Positions 21,901 to 30,900 of a stretch of DNA of 64,000 nt are shown here, piece after piece. The notes under the pieces were generated by a model. The model worked only from the letters and a program-made list of their open reading frames with translations. It was not told where the DNA came from and did no database searches. This stretch comes from Fragum whitleyi (Eukaryota > Mollusca > Bivalvia > Cardiida > Cardiidae), in the NCBI GenBank assembly GCA_948146395.1, contig OX411543.1:61989676-62053675 (forward strand). The letters are read 5' to 3'. The translations under genes and the position numbers were made by a program. How positions within the stretch are numbered: the first letter of the stretch is position 1; every line of letters starts with the position of its first letter.

Positions 21901-24900
21901 GTGAATTTTAATATCTGAATTAGATTATGGTTGTTAAAGACGTTTATTATTTAATTACCCTACAATTTCCTTTCCCTCTTTATACCAGTACATCACACCA
22001 TGTGGGTTAGCTACCACTTCACACTGTAAAAAGGTTTCTCTGCCCGGAAAATGACCCATCCGACTATTCTTCACCTCGACTTCTGGTGCATCTGTAAATT
22101 GAAAAAGTCACACAAATCCAACAACAATATTTATGGCTTAATGCCTATTTTTTATGAACAAATGAAAAAGACATGTTACGCAACATCTGACCATCTGATC
22201 ACCCCGTAAAACATAGGTATATGATATTTAGATTGAAAAAATCTTGCTAAGAATATTTGATTCGAAACTACAAAAAGTGTAACAAACGGTTAATTATCTT
22301 GGTAAATGTCGTTGGATTTATATTTTTATTTCGGTGTGATGAATTTCAATAGTTTATTTAAAAGAATTATATGAGGCAAATAAGATTCGTGACCTCCAAG
22401 GTTAAATTGAATAATCGGGAAAACTGCTTTCTAATAATCCATGTTTTTTTTTTGTTAATCTTCTATCATTGTCATTTATGTTCAAATGATATTTGCTTGT
22501 AGTGCACCTCATTTATGTTTTGCGTAATTTGTATTATGGCAACAATATTTTACTCTATTATGCTATTAAAATATTGAATTGAATTGAAAATATCTCGCCA
22601 TACAGTAAACTTACATTCTACGTTCACTTTAATTTTTCTTGAAGCTTTATCATCTATACCATTGTCGGCTTCACATACGTACACTCCACCACAATCACGT
22701 GACACATTATAGATCTTTAACACTTCTCCTGTAGAACCTATCCCTGAAAATGATGACGTAATCGTTACAATGTACGTCTTTGCCACAGACAGTTAAAAAC
22801 ATCCTACAATTGACGATCATTCCGTTCGAAATCACCCAAAATCTTGCACTTAGCGCTCCATTCATTCATTCCAAACACTCACTCAAATCGATAAAAAAGC
22901 TCCGCAATCATTAGAAAACAATTCGAAATCGTTCAAGTCCATCAACATTTTTTTACAAATCGCCAATTTATTCTACGATTTTATTGGATGGTGTGAATTT
23001 TAAAGTGTTTGATTGGTCACCGAAGACACACAACCTGTGTGAGTTTATTTTGTTAAATGGAGGTAATACATATCGCAAATTTTGTTCTTCTTGAACAAAA
23101 TTAGCAATATTGGATTACTTCCATTTAATTTCACTAAAAACTCACCTCACACACTCATTTAATTTCATTCCAAAATTATTCCAAACTATCCTTCATCTTG
23201 TCAATTTCACAATGTCATTAACTGTATACCGCCGTAAAAACAGAACTGAAAGCGTATTTAGCGAATTGTATGTAAGTGACTGTATGTTTCATTTACATCG
23301 GGGGTTCAGCGCACGATTGTACTTAGAGTATATACAGTGTAAATACACTCAGTACAGTCTAGCGCTAAACCCTCGACATGTATCTTGTAGCTTGGTAGAA
23401 TTTATCAGGATGAGTCGTGGCCGAATCCTGATAATTTCTCGCAGGCAAGACCAGATAACATTGATATTGTTAGACATTTACATGTTATTGTCATATTATC
23501 GCGCATTGATATTTCTGTGCTCAAGTTAAATAAACCCTTTGAAATCGTGAATAGGGTCGTGAATACGCAAAATGTCTGCAAATATAGACAGTCTAATGTC
23601 ATTTATGCTATCCGGCAGGTAATATCAGGTCAATAAATTCTTCATTGCATAATAAACTATGACGACTTCGTTTCAGTTAAAAAAGATGAGTTGATGATTT
23701 AGTTGTAATCTAAAATGATGAATAAAATGATATACTTTAACAATGGTTTCTTACAAAAAGAAATGTCAATCAACTTCTCAAACAGACATGTGAATGTTTT
23801 ACAGTACTTATCTTTTATTTATTCCATGGAGTCTAAATTTATTTCTTTTATTTGAAAACGTTCATTTAAAAAAAGACTACACATGTATTAAAATTCTTCC
23901 CTGCTTAGAGATGCTAGTAATGGTACAAAAATGTACACATAAAAACTAAAGCAATATCACAAAATTATTCCGAAGGGAATAGAATAAACAATTAATAAAA
24001 ACACCCTATTTCAATATTTCGGTAAAAATTGCCTTTTCCAAGAAAAATGAAACAAATCATTGGTTTCATTGTTCTTAAAAAAGGTAATTTTTGCCGAAAT
24101 ATTGAAATTTTATTTAATGTTAAAACTAAGGTCTTGAGAACTCTATCGCACAATTCCGGGCGACACTCGACTTTGATTGCGCAATATAGAAATTATGTTC
24201 TATCTTCATATTTTTTTATCATTTAAAGTTATTCTTTTTGGTATTTCACTAAAGATGATAGCTCTTAGTACTGGTAGAGCGCGGAATGTTGACCCAGATC
24301 TGATCCATGCTATTTAGATGAATAAAAATCTGATTATTCCTACTCGACTTGCACGTGATTTCTTAGGAATGAATAACAAACGGTATTGAATGCATTATAT
24401 ATTTTATTAATTGATAAAATATGTCGGTAATTCTTATTCAAGCATTTTTCAAGAGAGGTCAAATTCGGGTCAAATAACCAAGGTATATTCTTCACGAGTT
24501 TTTACTGAATTAGTATACATACTCTCTCGTCCTTGACCGGGAGTTGTTGTTATCCTAAACCACGTGATCGTTGGAGCTGGAATACCGGTAGCATTACACG
24601 TGAGATTTACCGTATGCCCTTCCCGAGCGATCTGGTCGGAGGACGATAGGTTATCTAATATAGTGGGCGGAACTGAAAAAATATTACCGAATTAGAATGG
24701 TATATATATAATACGTACTTAGTGTGTTGTATGAGAAAAAATATCTAACGAGGTTGGGAGAATTGATCATTGTCGAGGCTCTGCCGAGACAATTATCAAT
24801 TCTCCAAACCGAGTAAGATAGTTTTTCACACAATACACTTAGTACGTATCATATTTATCTTATAACCCTTTTTTTTTTTGTTTTCGTCGATGTTCCTAAC

Positions 24901-27900
24901 TGAAATGCAAGTTTCTAAAATAACTGCATGATATTATTGTTCTAAAAATAACTATGTGATATCATAAAAAAATATCATACGGGATGTTATCATACGGATA
25001 TTCGAATAGTTATAAGATAAAAAGATAAGAATGATAAGAGAAACTGTTTCGTTGTGTTTTACGGTTAGTAACATCGTGGTCTTGACATTCGTCTCGATCA
25101 AAACCATTCCAAATAATTCACTTATCGCTCTTTTCAATAATTCCAAACACGCACTCAAACAATTCAAAAACGCTCCAAAACGCTATAAAATCGTTCATTA
25201 TTATCAACATTTCATTTAAAACGATCAAATCATTGCACATTTTAATTACCATATGTGGATTTTAAAGCGCCCGATAAGCATAAAAAACACAAACAGGAAA
25301 GAATTTTTTTCAATAGAGGAAAGAAATACTTCTCGTTACGTTCTATTTGGACGCGATTACTGGTATTAATTTCCATCCTTATCAAAACACGCTCTCCACA
25401 GTCTTCAATATTTCTAAAATCGTTCCAAAAATCATTCACCTTGTCTGTTACACTATGTTATAATATGACCTACGTCGCGGTAGTGAAATAACCCCATTGA
25501 ATATTTTTGATGTTACACGGGTATTATTGCACTAGTGGAATAACTATGCAAATGAGCTCAGGGCGAATAGCAACGCTATTTTGTAACCACGAAAATGACG
25601 TCATAATAAATATATTGTGAAGTCACTTTTAAACGGCGTTATAAGTTTAGCGGAAAATTAGAATGTTGAAATTCAAGAATTTTGACAATTTTCGCAAAGA
25701 TTCGGGTCATATTATAAATAGAATATAAAATTTGTGCTCATAAAATATAGAATTTATTAAACTCGTCATCTAAAACAGATAAAAATTCGGCGCAGCCTCG
25801 TTTTTATCTGTTTATAAATTCGGTATTCCATTACCACTTATTCATTATCCTCTATTTATTAACTGTAGAAAAGTATTGAGGATTGTATATGGATCGCTGA
25901 CACTTAAGGACACAATAGCCCCACAGGTATCATTATTTATTTTGTAAACTATACATATTTGCCAAGGGTTTTGCTCACTACGTACTCTGAATACTACACG
26001 TCGTGGGTATTTGTGCAACACGTAGTGGGTATAACCCTTGGATAGCGAAGATGTTAATTCTAGAGAATGTGCAAAATACGCAAGGGCTTATTTTTCAACT
26101 CACCTAAGAATCAAATAACATACGTCTAGAAAGGACTTAAATTTCCCTTTGAATATATTCTGTTTGAAGTAAAAATAAAAAAAGACGTTCCAAATATATG
26201 TTTTCTAGAATACAGATTACAATAATTCAATGCCTCGGTGTAACAATTTCTTTGCGAACTCAGGAAATCTCAGAGACATTAAAATTTGGTGACAAGAAAA
26301 TTACAGAGTCTGGTACACGACTTTGAATGAGTCAGATGAAGAAGTCAGAATTGTATGTATATTAATGAAGCTTGAAGGCAAAATTCGGGGACTATTTTCA
26401 GGGAATTTTGCGTGACGGGACGAACTTAACCTCGCGTAATGATATGTAAAGCCCCGAGAAAGGCGATAAACAGTCTAAATGAAAAACAAGTGTTGGATTT
26501 ATGACTGTCGATTTCCTTTGAGAAAGTTTTTGGAGAAAATTCAAAGGCATTTAAAGTCCTTATTTTGATTTCTTTTATGAAATATAAAAATAATTCAATA
26601 AACAATTTATTCTTTTAATTACACTCAAATCTGCTTCGCCAATGATCTTTAAATTTGAGGACAAATTATCTTAGGGGGGGGCGTCTTCATAACTTTCTCA
26701 ACAAATTGTTTTACAGTTAACAACATCGTGAAATTGACATTCCCCTCAATCAAAACCATTCTAAATCGCTCACTAAGCGCTCCAATCATTCATTCCAAAC
26801 ACTCACTCAAACCATTCATAAACGCTCAAAATTACTAAAAAATATAAGATAAACAACTACCGTCAAACTGAATGAAACAAGAACCAAATCGCGATTTCAA
26901 TGGCATAATTGAAATTTTAGGCGTCTGATTGGTTCTTGAGGAAATAGGAAGCTATCTATAGAATTTTTATGCATATTTTATTGAAGGGAGGTAATGAATA
27001 TAGCTAATTTTGTTCATGCTGAACAAAATCAGCTATATAGGATTACCTCCCATTAAATTCACTCAAAACTCACTCCCCGCACCCATTCAATTTCATTCCA
27101 GAATCATTCCAATATCATTCACCTTGTCAAATTCACGATGTTGTTAACTGTACATGCATTATATATCACAAGTTAAGCTGCATTAACCTTATGCAGCCAA
27201 GCATCAACACTGAGGTTTCCAATGTGAATCGAAACCTGTAGAGAAGATCATTATTATCGGGAAAACTTATTTTCGTCAATAATATTTTTTTAAATGTAAC
27301 TAATTAATTCTTAGTATACTGTACTTAGGAAAGTTAGGAAGTAATCGTATCACCACCTGTGCATCTGTTATAAACCTTACCTTGCACATATAAGGCAATG
27401 GTTTTCTTTTTAGCTGGTTGAGTATTTATTTGACATATATATTTTCCCGTGTCTGTACTTTTAACGTCTCTAATATGTAAATTCCAGTCCTTTGTGAATG
27501 GCCTTTCAACACTCAGTCGGGGGTCTTCTATGATTCTTCTATCTTGATGTGTCAGCACGAATCCTGTAGAGTCGGTCCAGGCTACCTAAAATATAGAGAA
27601 TAATAATGTTAGTGTCTTTAATTGTCAATGTAAAATGGTCCAGGTTGTGAGACTTATTCACGAAGATGCTTTTTATTTCGTAATTTTAATCTGTTTTACA
27701 ACATCTCGTCTGAATAAAATACAATCGAGGAAATATTAATTGATGACTATTCGGCAATAAATCTTCTTAACATTACAAATTCACTTTTTTGTTTTGTTTT
27801 TACTCCACTTTCAGTAATGTTCTCATAAATTTTAGGTGGGGTCAGTACCGAAATATTACTTGTTGATATCATAAAAGAACTTCTAGGCAATTCTATACAT

Positions 27901-30900
27901 TTTAAGGAGGGCTAAATGTAATCGGTAAATAAACACGGCTCGTATAAATGCTCTTCGTAATAAACTGGTGCATGTGTAGTATATACTTATGTTTAGCATT
28001 GTTCCTGAACTCGTGTGTCCGTGTTTGTCGAAATAGAAAAAAAAAATGTAATCCGCTGATTGCGGGGTGCACAGAATGAATCAAATGTTCACTTCGTTGA
28101 TTATCGCAGATTCAAGACTAACAGTATGGAAAGACGGCATCGAAAGCAGTCTTGGTTTTCGTATCTTTAAAGCCTTAAAACTGATCCAAATTTTGTGTGG
28201 CAGAGTAAAGAAATCAAAATGCAGAAATGAGGTTCCTGGACCTACTGCCCTATTCTAAATGGCTATGCTTTGTCGTTGTTTCGATGAGACATCGATACAA
28301 AAGGGTGGGCAATTACAGAATAACACCATTTCTGGCCATACAACTTAGCCGTAGATTGCCTTTTCCCGCCGCCCGTCTCATCCCAATAACTTATTTATAT
28401 ACTGTCATCGCGTATTAACTGACTCGTTCCTTATATAGCAGACAGTGTTTTAAGATTTCATTTCTTATAAATGGCGCGATGATTCCTCGTCTCTTCTATG
28501 GACTTAGTGCATGGGGTTATCAATACAAACCGGCTGACTCATTTGTAAAAATTTATTATGATAACAATACAAAAGAGAAATGAGTGCTTATTACCGATTT
28601 TCAAAAAGAACTTAATCAGTTTGCTTTTAAAACCTTTCAATTGCATAAATTATTCATTCTTTTATGCAGTTCATCAAACAATTGATAATACATATGTATT
28701 ATTGCCTGCTATATAAGTATTGGTGTTGATGTCACATTCTCGAGGAAAAGTATTTAATAGGTTTATGAAATCTAAATATAAAATGAAAAGAGAATAACTC
28801 TATCGACAATGCTAAAAGCATTACGAAATTTTTCAGCTTAGTTTAGAATTTTCTTTCCAGCTATTGTATTATAATTATTACTGAACATTGATTTCTGAAT
28901 ATCTCTTCATTCAAATCAATTTGTGAACCGTCCGCATTCACACACCGTAAAATAAATATATGAATAAGATAAACAGTCCAAGTACCGATCAATCGGAAGT
29001 AACATCTCAAAAATTCTTTCAATGGGAGGTAGAATTATCATTCTAGATTCAGAAAGTCCGACAAGTTCTTTCAGCTTCGACCGTACTCATCCTGCGCAAT
29101 CCGCGCAGTCTGAAGAAGATCGACACTTTATTAGTTAAACGGTTTCTTGCCGGGGTATATGACGATTTATTCCCGGCTGGAAAAAATGATGTCACCCGAG
29201 CCGTAGGCGAGGGTTGACATCATTTTTACTGCCGGAAATAAATCGTCATATACCCTGGCAAGAAACCGTATTACGTATTTATTATACTTCAAAGTTTTAA
29301 GGCTAAAATCTGTCTTTTGCCTTTTTAAGCTGTTGGTATAAACCGATTTCTTTTAAACCACCAATATCCCTTAATGCGACGCTATAAAAAGTAAACATGA
29401 ACAAAGTTACGTCATGTAAAGTTGTGACGTCACACTACTATACTCTGCGTTGTTGTGATATGAAAGCGTTTGTTTGGCTGAACCTGCGAGAAACTTGGCA
29501 CTTTAAATGGACATATTTGTAAAAAATTAAGGTATTTATTGACATCTATATCATTTTTTATTTGCACATTATTAACTGACATGCTTATCAACTGTATCCT
29601 AGTGTGTATTTTCGGATCGTGTTATCAGCGAAGCGAGAGAATCTTGGCTGCCATTACCGTTTCGGTTTTTTTTCTATGTTCCCGACGAGGCGCCTAAGCA
29701 TTAAAGCCCCGTTCCCACTGTCACGGTGTTGGTCCCGGACACCCACGGTACCTCCCGGTGGGGAAAGAGCCGGTATTCCGGGATGATCCGGGATCTTTTC
29801 TCTAAAAAATGATTCATATTCCCATATTCCCGACATTGCCCCGGTGTACCCCCGGTTTACTAGCAGGATCTTCCCGTTCGACCCCGGACTATCCCGATTT
29901 GTTCCCGGTTTGCCACGGTGTATTTACGGTGCAGGGGCCGGCGTGATCCCGGTTGATCCCGGTACGACCCGGTGTAACCCCGGTCGTCGCCGGTAGCGCA
30001 CCGGTAGCCGCCGGTATCGCCCCTTCATATCACGGTTGTATTCCCGGTTTGTCACGGTTTCCCCCGGACAACTCATCCGGGACTAACCGGGGGTCCAAAC
30101 CGTGACAGTGGGAACGGGGCTAAGCTGAAAATGTCCACGGATCATCAGGGACTATCACGGTTGAGCCAGGGTAGAGAACCGGACTTGCCCCGGAATATGC
30201 CGGTGTTTCTCCGGATTAAGCCGATTCTTGACATCCTCCCGGTGAGTCCCGGTGACTGCCGGTTGTATTAAACATTTTAAAACATCCGGGGTCGGTTGCC
30301 GAATCAACAAGGTTCATCCCGGATGGTCCAGGATATTCACGGTGCCGCCACGGTTGTATTCCCGGTTTGTCACGGTTTCCCCCGGACCACTCATCCGGGA
30401 CTAACCCAGAGCGGTCGTAGATATCAATGTTTGTAAAGTCAGCATTAACCAATGAAAGTGCTAGAATTTTTTTTTTGCAGTATAACAATACGTACCATTC
30501 AGATGATCCGTTGTGTCTTGGTTGGTTACATTCCTATCCGAAGCAGCTTTATGCAAATTACTCCCCACTTTGTATTCGTGACATAAGGTAATTGAACCTT
30601 TCAGAACTGCATAGAATTACGGAATTTTAACCGAGTTTTTGTTTCTAACAAGTTCTAATTCCTGAATTTTATTGTCTTAAAGGAGGATAATATGACGCCA
30701 TTAACACATCAAGTGGATTTTGTGGTATGATGTAGGAGTCTCAAATACATTATGTATTTTGCCGATTTTTCAATTAACGCTTTGCATTTTTCTTCCATTG
30801 TGATTTAAGGTGAAATTGAGTAAATAGTGCATTTTTATGTGTATATTTTTGGGTATATTTCTTCAAGCTAGTAAATGCACAATGCACAGTTCTAATACGC

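Noticed and set aside
29604..30488. ORFs in the GC-rich block
   Set aside because: GC-rich words lack stop codons by composition; the block is a TIR element.
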